Assembly (NCBI GenBank): GCA_039908285.1
Contig: JAMOBE010000035.1
Coordinates: 1 to 33,319 of the forward strand
Reading direction: 5' to 3'
DNA length: 33,319 nucleotides
Source: JAMOBE01 sp039908285
GTDB lineage: Bacteria; Pseudomonadota; Alphaproteobacteria; Rhodospirillales; Rhodospirillaceae
A program made the translations under genes and the position numbers. The stretch's first letter is position 1. The number at the start of each line of letters is the position of its first letter. Positions 7,564 to 15,575 of the stretch are shown here, piece after piece. The notes beneath the pieces are model-generated. The model did not search any database, was not told the origin of the DNA, and saw only the letters and a list, made by a program, of their open reading frames with translations.

Positions 7564-9201
7564 CTACCTGTGGCCGACGACGCTCACAAATTCCGAGGCT
7601 CGCGCCGCCGTCTGGGGCAGGGCTGCCAGGGCCCGGGTATGGAGCGCACGATCGTCGAGGAGTCGCCGGGCCACCTCCAGGTCGATGGCCGCGTCGTCAT
7701 GGCGGGCCGGCGGGCAGGCCTCGCGCAGGCGCTCACGGGCTTCCTTGTCCTGGACGGGAGTGGTGCGCCACCGGGCCACCACCGCCGGATCGGGTCCGGC
7801 CCCGGCGCGGACCGCCTCGGCCACCGCCGCGGCGTCGGCCTTCTGGTCGACGATGCACACCGACGGCAGGACTCCCAGACCGTGCAGCGCATAGCCGGCC
7901 GGGCTGTAGAACCGGGACCAGGTCAGGGTCAGCTCGCCGTCATTGGGCAGGTGAATCACCGTCTGCACGGTCCCCTTGCCATAAGACGTGGTGCCGACCA
8001 CCACCGCGCGCCGGTTGTCCTGCAGGGAGGCGGCGACGATCTCCGCCGACGACGCCGATCGCCCGTCCACCAGCACCACCAGGGGGATGCTTTCGCCGAT
8101 GTCGCCCTCGTTCGCGGAATAGCTTTGGATGGCCTCGGGATGGCGACCGCGGGTGGAGACGATGCCTCCCCGCGCCAGGAACAGGTCGCTGACCGCCACC
8201 GCCTGGTCCAGGAGCCCACCGGGATTGCCGCGCAGGTCCAGGACCATCCCTTTCAGGTCCTTCCGGCGCGCCGCCCGGCGCAGCTCGGTGGCGGCCGCAA
8301 CGGCGGTGCGCTGGTTGAAGCTGGAAATGCGCATCACGGCGATGTCCCCGGCGATCGTCATGGTCACGGTCTCCGGCACGATCAACATGCGCGACAGGGC
8401 GATCTTCACCGGGGTGGGGGAGCCCTTGTGGACGACGGTCACCACCACCTCGCTGTCGAGGTCGCCCCGCAGCCGATGGACGATGTCACGAACCGGGAGA
8501 CCGGCGCAGGGCTGGCCGTCGATGTGGGTGATGACGTCCCCCACCTCGATATGGGCTCCGGCGGCCGGGGAACCGGCGACGACGGCGACGATCTCGATGC
8601 CCGTGTCCACCGGCTTGTGGCGCACGCCGATGCCGCCATAACCGTTGCGCAGGGCCCGATTGTCGCGGGCCGCCTCCGCCCCGGCATAGCGGGAGAAGGA
8701 GTCGAGGTGGGCCAGTTCGGCCTCGAACACCGCCTTGTAGACTTTTTCCGCATCGGCGGGCGAGCGGGGCGGCAGGGACTGCCGTTCGGCCATCGAGGCC
8801 TCCACCGTCAGCCGGGCCCAGCCGGCCACGTCGTCGTCCTCCGGAATGTCGAAGGCCCCCACCACCTCGTCCGCGGCCCTGACCAGGAGCTTCCGCCCCT
8901 CGATGGTGAACGACGTTCCCGGATCCAGCGCACTCAGGCCTTTGAGCCCCTCCAGGGTGACCACGGACATCCGCACCGGCTCGATGTAGCGGGCGGCGAT
9001 GGCGTCGTAGCCGCGGCGGAAGACCCGCTCCGCCTCGCGAGGCGTGAGGGGAGGGGGCTCTGCCGCTGACACTGACGCCGTTCGTGCCAACGCCACCCTG
9101 TCCGCCGTCGACGCCGTCGGGAGAATCGCACAGCCCCCCGCCATAATGGGTAGGAGCAACGCCATGAAGACCGTTCCGGGGGCTCTGCCGAACACCTGCA
9201 T
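7564..9201 (-). CDS. S41-family C-terminal processing protease, lipoprotein
   Basis: Serine protease of the CtpA/Prc family, 545 aa. A signal peptide is followed by a lipobox-like AGGC with Cys24, so the protein is probably anchored in a membrane facing the periplasm. A PDZ domain (about 185-270) recognises C-terminal tails. The catalytic region carries LDLRGNPGG (321-329), the nucleophile Ser384 in SASSAE and the general base Lys409 in SYGKGTVQ. The Ser-Lys spacing of 25 residues is the family norm, so I infer an active enzyme. The N-terminal part (45-180) is longer than in minimal Ctp proteins. The ATG at 9201 has AAGGA about 12 bases upstream. The substrate is unknown; family members trim penicillin-binding proteins or cell-wall hydrolases. 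Confidence 0.93.
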   Translation of the reverse strand: MQVFGRAPGTVFMALLLPIMAGGCAILPTASTADRVALARTASVSAAEPPPLTPREAERVFRRGYDAIAARYIEPVRMSVVTLEGLKGLSALDPGTSFTIEGRKLLVRAADEVVGAFDIPEDDDVAGWARLTVEASMAERQSLPPRSPADAEKVYKAVFEAELAHLDSFSRYAGAEAARDNRALRNGYGGIGVRHKPVDTGIEIVAVVAGSPAAGAHIEVGDVITHIDGQPCAGLPVRDIVHRLRGDLDSEVVVTVVHKGSPTPVKIALSRMLIVPETVTMTIAGDIAVMRISSFNQRTAVAAATELRRAARRKDLKGMVLDLRGNPGGLLDQAVAVSDLFLARGGIVSTRGRHPEAIQSYSANEGDIGESIPLVVLVDGRSASSAEIVAASLQDNRRAVVVGTTSYGKGTVQTVIHLPNDGELTLTWSRFYSPAGYALHGLGVLPSVCIVDQKADAAAVAEAVRAGAGPDPAVVARWRTTPVQDKEARERLREACPPARHDDAAIDLEVARRLLDDRALHTRALAALPQTAARASEFVSVVGHR

Positions 9202-9355
9202 AGGGCTTAATCCTTGCTGCCTGGCAGGATTATGCCTTCACCGGAGCGTTTTGCACACAGGATTCTCTAGGCCGAAAGTCACGCCTTTTCTGCAAGTTCC
9301 GGCGGACGATCGGACCGGCCGTCCAGGAGGGCTACCCGAAAGGGTACGCTATGAC

Positions 9356-10138
9356 CTACCCGTCACGCGGAGGCGCTGACGCCGGCAGGCTGATGACCAT
9401 GCGAACCGGCAGATGGTCGGAGGCGCGGCGGGTGTCCCGGTTGCGCACGGCGACCATCTCGCGCACCAGCAGGTGTGGCGACACCCAGATCCGATCCAGA
9501 CGGAGAGTCGGGAAACGGGCGGGGAAGGTGCGTGGCGCCCCCGTCCGTCCCAGCGTCACGTCCAGCGGCAACAGGGTGGTCCGCGAGGTCCGCCATTCGT
9601 TGAAGTCACCGAGGACGATGGTGATGTCGGCCCACTCCCGGGCCGAGGCGAGGGCGGCGGTCAGGCGGGCGATCTGCTCGCGCCGCTCGGATCGCCGCAG
9701 GCCCAGGTGCGTGGCCACAACCCGCAACAGAATTTGCCCGGACTGCAGGCGCACGTCGAGGGCGCTCCTCGGCACGCAGCCCGGCACCGCCAGGTCCACC
9801 GGCTGCGACTCCAGAATTCGGCAGCGGGTCAGCAGCGCGTTGCCGAAGCGGCCCTGGTGGCTCATCAGGTTGGGGCCGGCCACCACGGCATAGCCGAGCC
9901 CCCCGGCCAGGTAGGAAAGCTGGTCGGTCTCGGGGGCTTGGCCGCGTCCTTCGTGGGTCACCGCCACCTCCTGGAGGGCGACGATGTCGGCGTCGATCTC
10001 CCGCAGCACCCGCAGCACCCGCTGGGGACGCAGCCGGCCGTCGCTGCCGATGCAGCGATGAATGTTGTAGCTCGCCACCGTGAGCCGGCGCGGCGTGGCG
10101 GCGTGGGGAGGCGGGTGCGGCGGATCGGAGCGGGTCAC
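9356..10138 (-). CDS. Endonuclease/exonuclease/phosphatase family protein
   Basis: A 260-aa member of the metal-dependent EEP superfamily (DNase I/sphingomyelinase fold). Motifs in order are VASYNIH, LQEVAV (catalytic Glu), THLGL, GDFNEW, LDRIWVS and SDHLPV, which together make the complete catalytic set. The GTG at 10138 overlaps the TGA of the upstream PLD-VTT gene (GTGA), and AGGAG lies upstream. I therefore choose this start over the longer frame from 10279, whose first 47 residues are an out-of-frame reading of the neighbour. The two genes are translationally coupled. EEP proteins beside phospholipase D-VTT fusions recur in proteobacteria, suggesting lipid or phosphodiester turnover rather than DNA repair. 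The substrate is not determined. Confidence 0.9.
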   Translation of the reverse strand: MTRSDPPHPPPHAATPRRLTVASYNIHRCIGSDGRLRPQRVLRVLREIDADIVALQEVAVTHEGRGQAPETDQLSYLAGGLGYAVVAGPNLMSHQGRFGNALLTRCRILESQPVDLAVPGCVPRSALDVRLQSGQILLRVVATHLGLRRSERREQIARLTAALASAREWADITIVLGDFNEWRTSRTTLLPLDVTLGRTGAPRTFPARFPTLRLDRIWVSPHLLVREMVAVRNRDTRRASDHLPVRMVISLPASAPPRDG

Positions 10139-12288
10139 GGGATCCGTCTGCTCCTGTTGACCCAGCGACGGGCGACGACCCTGTGGGTCAGGGCGGCGGC
10201 CGCGACGGTCATCACCCCGAGCCCGCCCAGAGCCAGCCACTCGCCGATATCGCCGGAGGACAGGCTGCGCCGCAGGCACTCCGCCAGCAGGGTCACCGCT
10301 CCGATGACCGGCACCATCCCGAGCATGGTGCCCAGGGCATAGTCGCGAAACCGCACGTGGGCGGCGCCGCTGGCTACGTTGATGACGGCGAACGGCGCTA
10401 CCGGAGCGATGCGCAGCAGGAAGACGGTGGCGATGCCATGGCGGCGCAGCAGCCGGCCCACCCGGTTGACCCGGCGGCCGGCCAGCCTGGTCACCATGCG
10501 CCGCCCGAGAAGATGGCCCAGTCCATAGCCCACGGTGGCGCTGCTCAGACAGCCGACGATGGCGTAGGCGAACGCGGCGGCGGGGCTGAACACCAGGGCC
10601 GTCAGGGAAATCAGGCCCAGCACCGGGAGCATGGTCATGCCGCCGACGACGAAGGTGCCGATGGTCAGCGGCGCCGCCAGCGGATGGACCCGCAGGCCGT
10701 CGAGCCCGGCCAGCACCTGGTGACGGTTGAACCAGTCGTCGAGGGGCAGCAGCACCCAGGCGGCCCCGAGGGCAACCACCACCATGACGCTTGCTCCCAG
10801 CGTCAGCGCTACCTGGCGCGGATCCCGCGGCCGCGCGCCGGGCATCACGGTGTCGGTCAGGTGGTGAGCGCTGAACGGTCCGGCCGGATCCGCGAACAGG
10901 GACTCACCGCTGCTCTCCATGGCAGAGGATTCGTGGTGCGCTGGCTGCGGCAGGGGCCACAGACCACGGGGGCCGCCGCGCAGGCACTGGATTGTCCTGA
11001 TCAACGAGCCGCCGCTGGTGGCGATGACGTCGGTCACCGTCTCCGGCGCGGCTCCCATGTGTTCGGCGACCAGATCGTGGAGCACGCCGGCGATGCCGTG
11101 GCGGATGGCGGCATCACCGGCGGCCTCGATCACCATGTCGCACTCGCTGTCCAGTCCCATGGAGCGGTTGGACAGGTTGGCCGATCCCACCCGCAGCAGA
11201 CGGTCATCGATGATGGTCAGCTTGCTGTGCACCTTGATGTCCGCACCGTCGGCGGCGGTCGGGTAGAGGATGACGAGTCGCCCCCAGATGTCGGCGTGAA
11301 TCAATCGTCGCATTGCCTCGGTCCGCCCCTCGCCCATGGAGCGGGTTTCGAGCCAGCCCAGCCAGTCGAGGGGCAGCACCACCACCACCTCAGGCCCGGT
11401 GGGCTCGGCCAGCCGTACCGCCAGGGCGTCGACCACCAGTCGCGAGGTGAAGTACTGGTCCTCGATATAGATCAGGAAATCCGCCGCGGCGATGGCGTCG
11501 AGCACGAGCTGCTCAACCTCCCGCACGCCGGGATGCCGTCCGTAGGGGGCCATGGTGCGGGCGATGGCCACGCTGGTATCGCGGAAGGTCGGAAGGATGT
11601 CCGGCGGCCATGGATCGCCGGCCGGATCGCCGACCGTCTCCGGCGGCTTCAGGGTCTCGCCCGTCGCCCGGCGCCAGCGTTCGCGGAACAGCACGCCGAG
11701 ATCGGCGGCGGCCTGCCCGTCCACCACCATCTGGGCATCGTGGAACGGCGGATAGGTTGCGCCGTTGACCCGGCGGCGGCGGCAATCGCCCGGAAGGTGC
11801 GACCGCGAGTCCCAGCGGGCCTCGGTGATGTCGAGGCCGCCGCTGAAGGCCAGGGCGTCGTCGATGACCACGATCTTCTGGTGCTGCGACGCCTCGATGG
11901 GCAGGGCGCCGTCAAGATGGAGGCGGCAGCGGCCGCGGCCGAGCCACCCGAAGCGAACCCTCGGCAGCAGCTGCCGGTCCGGGACGTAGAACAGCGGCAC
12001 GTCCCAGAGAAGGATATGGCAGCGCAGCCGCGGCCGATGCTTCAGCACGGCCTCCAGAAACCGCCCAAGCTCCACCGGCCAGCCATCATCGGGAGCGGTT
12101 CTCCCGAGCAGTGGGGTGCGGGTGTGGATGTCCCAGGCGGCGATGTAGATGCTGCGGCACGCCCGCAGCACCGCCGCCCGGAAGGCCCGGAAGTAGGTCT
12201 CGGCATCGATCAGCACCGCCGCCCGCCGCACGGGCGAGGCCCGCCAGCAGTTCCGGCCCGGTTCGATGATGCGGCCGGCCTCCGCCAT
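10135..12288 (-). CDS. Phospholipase D-like protein fused to a VTT (DedA/TVP38) membrane domain
   Basis: A 717-aa two-part protein. The N-terminal two thirds is a PLD-superfamily phosphatidyltransferase/phospholipase with both HKD motifs: His136 in HQKIVVID and His354 in HSKLTIID, the latter followed by GSANLSNRSMGLDSECD. About residues 490-717 form a multi-pass VTT/SNARE-associated domain, seen in GLISLTALVFSP, the glycine-rich GYGLGHLLGRR and RIAPVAPFAVINVASGAAHV. The ATG at 12288 is preceded by GGAGGG 8 bases away; the open frame continues to 13629 only as antisense of pyrB. I infer action on membrane phospholipids, with the VTT part possibly moving or presenting lipid. It is coupled to the EEP gene downstream. 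Confidence 0.93.
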   Translation of the reverse strand: MAEAGRIIEPGRNCWRASPVRRAAVLIDAETYFRAFRAAVLRACRSIYIAAWDIHTRTPLLGRTAPDDGWPVELGRFLEAVLKHRPRLRCHILLWDVPLFYVPDRQLLPRVRFGWLGRGRCRLHLDGALPIEASQHQKIVVIDDALAFSGGLDITEARWDSRSHLPGDCRRRRVNGATYPPFHDAQMVVDGQAAADLGVLFRERWRRATGETLKPPETVGDPAGDPWPPDILPTFRDTSVAIARTMAPYGRHPGVREVEQLVLDAIAAADFLIYIEDQYFTSRLVVDALAVRLAEPTGPEVVVVLPLDWLGWLETRSMGEGRTEAMRRLIHADIWGRLVILYPTAADGADIKVHSKLTIIDDRLLRVGSANLSNRSMGLDSECDMVIEAAGDAAIRHGIAGVLHDLVAEHMGAAPETVTDVIATSGGSLIRTIQCLRGGPRGLWPLPQPAHHESSAMESSGESLFADPAGPFSAHHLTDTVMPGARPRDPRQVALTLGASVMVVVALGAAWVLLPLDDWFNRHQVLAGLDGLRVHPLAAPLTIGTFVVGGMTMLPVLGLISLTALVFSPAAAFAYAIVGCLSSATVGYGLGHLLGRRMVTRLAGRRVNRVGRLLRRHGIATVFLLRIAPVAPFAVINVASGAAHVRFRDYALGTMLGMVPVIGAVTLLAECLRRSLSSGDIGEWLALGGLGVMTVAAAALTHRVVARRWVNRSRRIP

Positions 12289-12441
12289 CCGGCGCGCCCT
12301 CCGTTTCCAAAGTGCCGAAGCCCTCCCACCATGCCGGAAACGCCGATCGCCGGCGTTAAACCATGTTATGGTGGTGCGCGGAATGGACACCAGGGGAAAC
12401 GGGGGAAAAATGAGCCGCAGCTCCTGAAATTCCCTCGGTCG

Positions 12442-12608
12442 AAAGCCCTCCCCCTCGATGGGGGAGGGTTTGGGTGGGGGTGGCAGTGAAGCGCGCACAG
12501 ATAGAATTATATTCGCACAAAAGCCGAGTTTGTGTGCGCATAAAGATGCACCTACGTGCTGCACCATCACCCCCACCCAACCCTCCCCCATCGAGGGGGA
12601 GGGCTTTT
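12442..12608. repeat. MITE-like element with 40-bp inverted ends (family A related)
   Basis: Two units of about 40 bp (12442-12481 and 12569-12608) are almost perfect reverse complements of each other. Each contains CCCTCCCCCTCGATGGGGGAGGG plus a GGGTGGGGG tail, split here only for description. They flank about 87 bp of distinctly AT-richer DNA with its own loose inverted repeat (CGCACAAA at 12514-12521, TTTGTGTGCG at 12529-12538). The layout is that of a small non-autonomous element or BIME. The right unit ends in a T-run and could terminate plus-strand transcription just before the pyrB promoter. Confidence 0.8.
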
Positions 12609-12609
12609 T
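12580..12609 (+). terminator. Intrinsic terminator-like end of the repeat element
   Basis: CCCTCCCCC pairs with GGGGGAGGG around ATCGA, and the stem is followed by CTTTTT. It would stop plus-strand transcription ahead of the pyrB promoter and so insulate it. Confidence 0.5.
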
Positions 12610-12669
12610 CAGCGGGAAACGGATGCCCTTTCGTTCACCCGATTGCCCTGTCGCGGACGCGGCGCTCTC

Positions 12670-12698
12670 TTGCACGACGGCCGGTCCGCCCGTATAGT
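12670..12698 (+). promoter_or_regulatory. Near-consensus pyrB promoter giving a leaderless transcript
   Basis: TTGCAC (12670-12675) and TATAGT (12693-12698) are exactly 17 bases apart. The expected start of transcription, 6-8 bases past the -10 box, falls on or next to the pyrB ATG at 12706. No Shine-Dalgarno sequence precedes that ATG, which fits leaderless initiation. Confidence 0.7.
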
Positions 12699-12705
12699 GC
12701 CGGCC

Positions 12706-13650
12706 ATGGTCGCTCCCGCCTTCCTGCACCGGCATCTTCTCGGCATCCAGGGCCTGACGCCCGCCGAGATTGGCATGCTGCTCGATCTGTCCGATGGTTA
12801 CGTCGACCGCAACCGGCGGAACGACAAGAAGCAGAGCACCCTGCGCGGCCGCACCGTCATCAATCTGTTCTTCGAGAACTCGACCCGCACCCGCACCTCG
12901 TTCGAGCTGGCCGGCAAGCGGCTCGGGGCCGACGTCATCAACATGCAGGTCTCCACCAGTTCGGTGAACAAGGGGGAAACCCTGATCGACACCGCGGTGA
13001 CCCTCAACGCCATGCACCTGGATGTGCTGGTGGTGCGCCATCCCGACTCGGGCGCGGTGCAGCTTCTGTCGGAAAAGGTCAACTGCGCCGTCATCAACGG
13101 CGGCGACGGCAGCCACGAGCACCCGACCCAGGCCCTCCTCGACGCCCTGACCATCCGCCGGCGCACGGGCCGGCTGTCGGGCCTGGTCGTCGCCATCTGC
13201 GGCGACGTGCTGCACAGCCGGGTGGCCCGCTCCAACATTCACCTGCTGAACATCATGGGTGCGCGGGTCAGGGTGGTGGCGCCGAAGACCCTGCTGCCCA
13301 CCGACGTCGATAAACTGGGTGTCGAGGTCTTCAGCGACATGAAAAAGGGACTGAAGGACTGTGACATCGTGATGATGCTGCGGGTGCAGAACGAACGCAT
13401 GAGCGGCAACTTCATCCCGTCGATCCGGGAGTACTTCCACTTTTTTGGCCTTGACTACGCCAAGCTTTCGTTGGCCCAGCCCGAAGCCCTGATCATGCAC
13501 CCGGGGCCGATGAACCGGGGCTTTGAGATCGACTCCGACGTCGCCGACGACGTGGAGCGTAGCGTCATCCGCGAACAGGTGGAAATGGGCGTCGCCGTGC
13601 GCATGGCGGTGCTGGAGGTCCTGGCCCATCCTTCGGTGGAGGCCATCTGA
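12706..13650 (+). CDS. pyrB: Aspartate carbamoyltransferase catalytic subunit
   Basis: First committed enzyme of de novo pyrimidine synthesis: carbamoyl phosphate plus aspartate gives carbamoyl aspartate. The protein has 314 aa, typical for the catalytic chain. The carbamoyl-phosphate site STRTRTSFE starts at residue 59, SSVNKGET is at 85-92, HPTQALLD begins at 139 and the Asp-binding region includes HPGPMNRG (265-272). All key residues are intact. The ATG at 12706 is fixed by the family N-terminus; the frame extends back to 12556 only through the repeat element. No Shine-Dalgarno is visible. The stop TGA overlaps the ATG of the pyrC-like gene (ATGA-type overlap), indicating translational coupling. 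There is no pyrI nearby. Confidence 0.97.
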   Translation: MVAPAFLHRHLLGIQGLTPAEIGMLLDLSDGYVDRNRRNDKKQSTLRGRTVINLFFENSTRTRTSFELAGKRLGADVINMQVSTSSVNKGETLIDTAVTLNAMHLDVLVVRHPDSGAVQLLSEKVNCAVINGGDGSHEHPTQALLDALTIRRRTGRLSGLVVAICGDVLHSRVARSNIHLLNIMGARVRVVAPKTLLPTDVDKLGVEVFSDMKKGLKDCDIVMMLRVQNERMSGNFIPSIREYFHFFGLDYAKLSLAQPEALIMHPGPMNRGFEIDSDVADDVERSVIREQVEMGVAVRMAVLEVLAHPSVEAI

Positions 13651-14963
13651 TGGCCCAGCCCCGCGCCGGCCGCGTCGCCTACGTCAACGCCCGCCTGCTG
13701 GATCCGGCGAGCGGCCTCGACGTCCTGGGCGGAGTCCTGACCGACGGCGAGACCATCGTCCACCTCGGTCCCGACCTGGTGCGGGCCGAAGGGGCGGGGA
13801 GTGGGGCGCAGATCGTGGACTGCGATGGGCACTGCCTGGCTCCCGGCCTGGTGGACATGCGCATGCAGCTCCGCGAGCCGGGCGACGAGCACATGGAAAC
13901 CCTGAAGCTGGCCGGTCAGGCGGCGGTGGCCGGCGGCGTCACCTCGATGGTGTGCCTGCCCAACACCCGGCCGGTGATCGACGATGGCGCCATCCTGGAG
14001 TTCGTCGCCCGCCGGGCGCGGCAGGTGGGGCTGGCCAAGGTCTATGCCTACGGAGCCGCCACCAAGGGGCTGAAGGGCGAGGAACTGGCCGAGATGGGCA
14101 TGCTGGCCGAGGCCGGCGCCCTGGGCTTCACCGACGGCACCCGAGCCATCGCCGACGCCCAGGTGATGCGGCGGGCGCTGTCCTATGCCTCCACCTTCGG
14201 CCTGATGATCGTCCAGCATCCGGAGGATCCGTCGCTGGCCGAGGGCGGCATGGTCAACGAGGGGGAGATGGCGACCCGTCTCGGCCTGTCCGGCATCCCC
14301 ACCTGCGCCGAGTCCATCATGCTGGCCCGCGACGTGCGCCTCGCCGAGCTGACCGGCGGCCGCTATCACGCCGCTCACGTCTCCACCGCCGAGGGGGTGG
14401 AGATCATCCGCCGCGCCAAGGAGCGGGGCCTCGCGGTCACCGCCGACACGGCGCCGTTCTATTTCGCCCTGAACGAGCTGGCGGTCGGGAACTACCGCAC
14501 CTTCGCCAAGCTGTCGCCGCCGTTGCGCAGCGAGGCCGACCGCCTGGCGGTGGTCCGGGGCCTGGCCGAGGGGGTCATCGACGCCATCGCCTCCGACCAT
14601 TCGCCGCAGGACCAGGACTCGAAGCGCCGGCCCTTCGCCCAGGCGGCGTTCGGCGGCGTCGGACTGGAAACCCTCCTTGCCGTGACCCTCGGGCTGTACC
14701 ATGGCGGCCACCTGCCGCTTTTGTCCGCCCTGCGGCTGGTGACGTCGGCCCCGGCGAGCCTCCTCGGCCTGGAGGCCGGCCGCCTGAAGCAGGGAGTCGC
14801 CGCCGATCTCGTGCTGTTCGATCCCGATCGCGGGTGGATGGTGAACGCCGACCGCCTGGTGGGCAAGTCCAGGAACTCGCCGTTCGATGGGCACCCGGTG
14901 CAGGGGCACGTGAGGCGGACCGTCGTCGACGGCCGGACCGTGTTCAAGGCCTATGATTTCTGA
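13650..14963 (+). CDS. Dihydroorotase-like protein, probably a catalytically dead PyrC (pseudo-DHOase)
   Basis: A 437-aa amidohydrolase-superfamily protein, class I dihydroorotase-like. The hallmark metal-binding HxH of the family (VDxHxHLREPG) is VDMRMQLREPG here, so the two His are replaced by Arg71 and Gln73. The later ADVTPHH-type segment reads ADTAPFYF. Other landmarks remain: TDG (161-163), His190, His243 in HVS and Asp316 in ASDHS. Established knowledge: inactive DHOase homologues (pyrC'/pyrX) next to pyrB in Pseudomonas and others are needed as scaffolds for aspartate transcarbamoylase. I infer that role here, with an active dihydroorotase elsewhere in the genome. It overlaps pyrB by one base and plsY by 11 bases. 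Confidence 0.88.
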   Translation: MAQPRAGRVAYVNARLLDPASGLDVLGGVLTDGETIVHLGPDLVRAEGAGSGAQIVDCDGHCLAPGLVDMRMQLREPGDEHMETLKLAGQAAVAGGVTSMVCLPNTRPVIDDGAILEFVARRARQVGLAKVYAYGAATKGLKGEELAEMGMLAEAGALGFTDGTRAIADAQVMRRALSYASTFGLMIVQHPEDPSLAEGGMVNEGEMATRLGLSGIPTCAESIMLARDVRLAELTGGRYHAAHVSTAEGVEIIRRAKERGLAVTADTAPFYFALNELAVGNYRTFAKLSPPLRSEADRLAVVRGLAEGVIDAIASDHSPQDQDSKRRPFAQAAFGGVGLETLLAVTLGLYHGGHLPLLSALRLVTSAPASLLGLEAGRLKQGVAADLVLFDPDRGWMVNADRLVGKSRNSPFDGHPVQGHVRRTVVDGRTVFKAYDF

Positions 14964-15561
14964 CTTGGCCCTCACCCATGGACTGGCGGCGCTCGGCGGC
15001 TATCTGCTGGGAGCGGTGCCGTTCGGGCTGGTGTTGACGCGGCTGTTCGGCCTCGGCGACATCCGGACCATCGGCTCGGGCAACATCGGCGCCACCAACG
15101 TCCTGCGCACCGGGCGGAAGGATCTGGCCGCCGCCACCCTGATCCTCGACTCGGGCAAAGGTGCCGCCGCCGCCCTGCTGGCGGCGTGGCTGACCGGCGA
15201 CCCGGGGGCCGGGCTGGCCGCCGGCGTTCTGGCCGTGGTCGGGCACAATTTCCCGGTGTGGTTGCGGTTCCGGGGCGGCAAGGGGGTGGCCACAACTCTC
15301 GGCGTCCTGCTGGCGACGGCCTGGCCGGTCGGGGTGCTGGCCTGCCTGACCTGGGTGGTGGTGGCGGCGTTGTTCCGCTACTCGTCGCTGGCGGCGCTGG
15401 TGGCGCTTCTGCTGGCACCGGTGTTCGCGGTGGTCCTGGCCGGGCAGGCGCATGTCATGGCTTTTGCCGGCCTGGCGGTGCTGGGCTTCATCCGCCACCG
15501 GGCCAATATCAGGCGGCTGCTGGCCGGCGAGGAGTCCCGGATCCGACTCGGGCGGCGCTAA
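14953..15561 (+). CDS. plsY: Acyl-phosphate:glycerol-3-phosphate acyltransferase
   Basis: Integral inner-membrane enzyme of 202 aa that makes 1-acyl-glycerol-3-phosphate from acyl phosphate, the first acyl transfer of phospholipid synthesis. The conserved loops are clear: GSGNIGATNVLRTGRK (about residues 41-57), GHNFPVWLRFRGGKGVAT (about 97-114) and HRANIRRLLAGEE near the C-terminus, among about five transmembrane helices. The ATG at 14953 lies inside the 3' end of the pyrC-like gene. In many Alphaproteobacteria pyrB-pyrC-plsY is followed by dprA; here a deacetylase-like gene follows instead. Confidence 0.96.
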   Translation: MISDLALTHGLAALGGYLLGAVPFGLVLTRLFGLGDIRTIGSGNIGATNVLRTGRKDLAAATLILDSGKGAAAALLAAWLTGDPGAGLAAGVLAVVGHNFPVWLRFRGGKGVATTLGVLLATAWPVGVLACLTWVVVAALFRYSSLAALVALLLAPVFAVVLAGQAHVMAFAGLAVLGFIRHRANIRRLLAGEESRIRLGRR

Positions 15562-15575
15562 ATCGGGAGGCAGGC

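Larger units (their letters stand above)
12289..12705. other. Divergent intergenic region between PLD-VTT and pyrB
   Basis: It holds a short inverted repeat near 12339-12357, the family A element (12442-12608) and the pyrB promoter (12670-12698). The promoter for the minus-strand PLD-VTT operon should lie between 12289 and 12441. I see no clear -35/-10 pair there. Confidence 0.6.

Noticed and set aside
7456..9069. Long plus-strand open frame (537 codons) opposite the S41 protease
   Set aside because: The minus strand encodes an intact protease with signal peptide, PDZ and Ser-Lys dyad; the plus frame is a compositional shadow.
12289..13629. Upstream extension of the PLD-VTT frame
   Set aside because: It runs antisense through pyrB and the repeat element. 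The ATG at 12288 has a good ribosome binding site and matches the start of the PLD domain.
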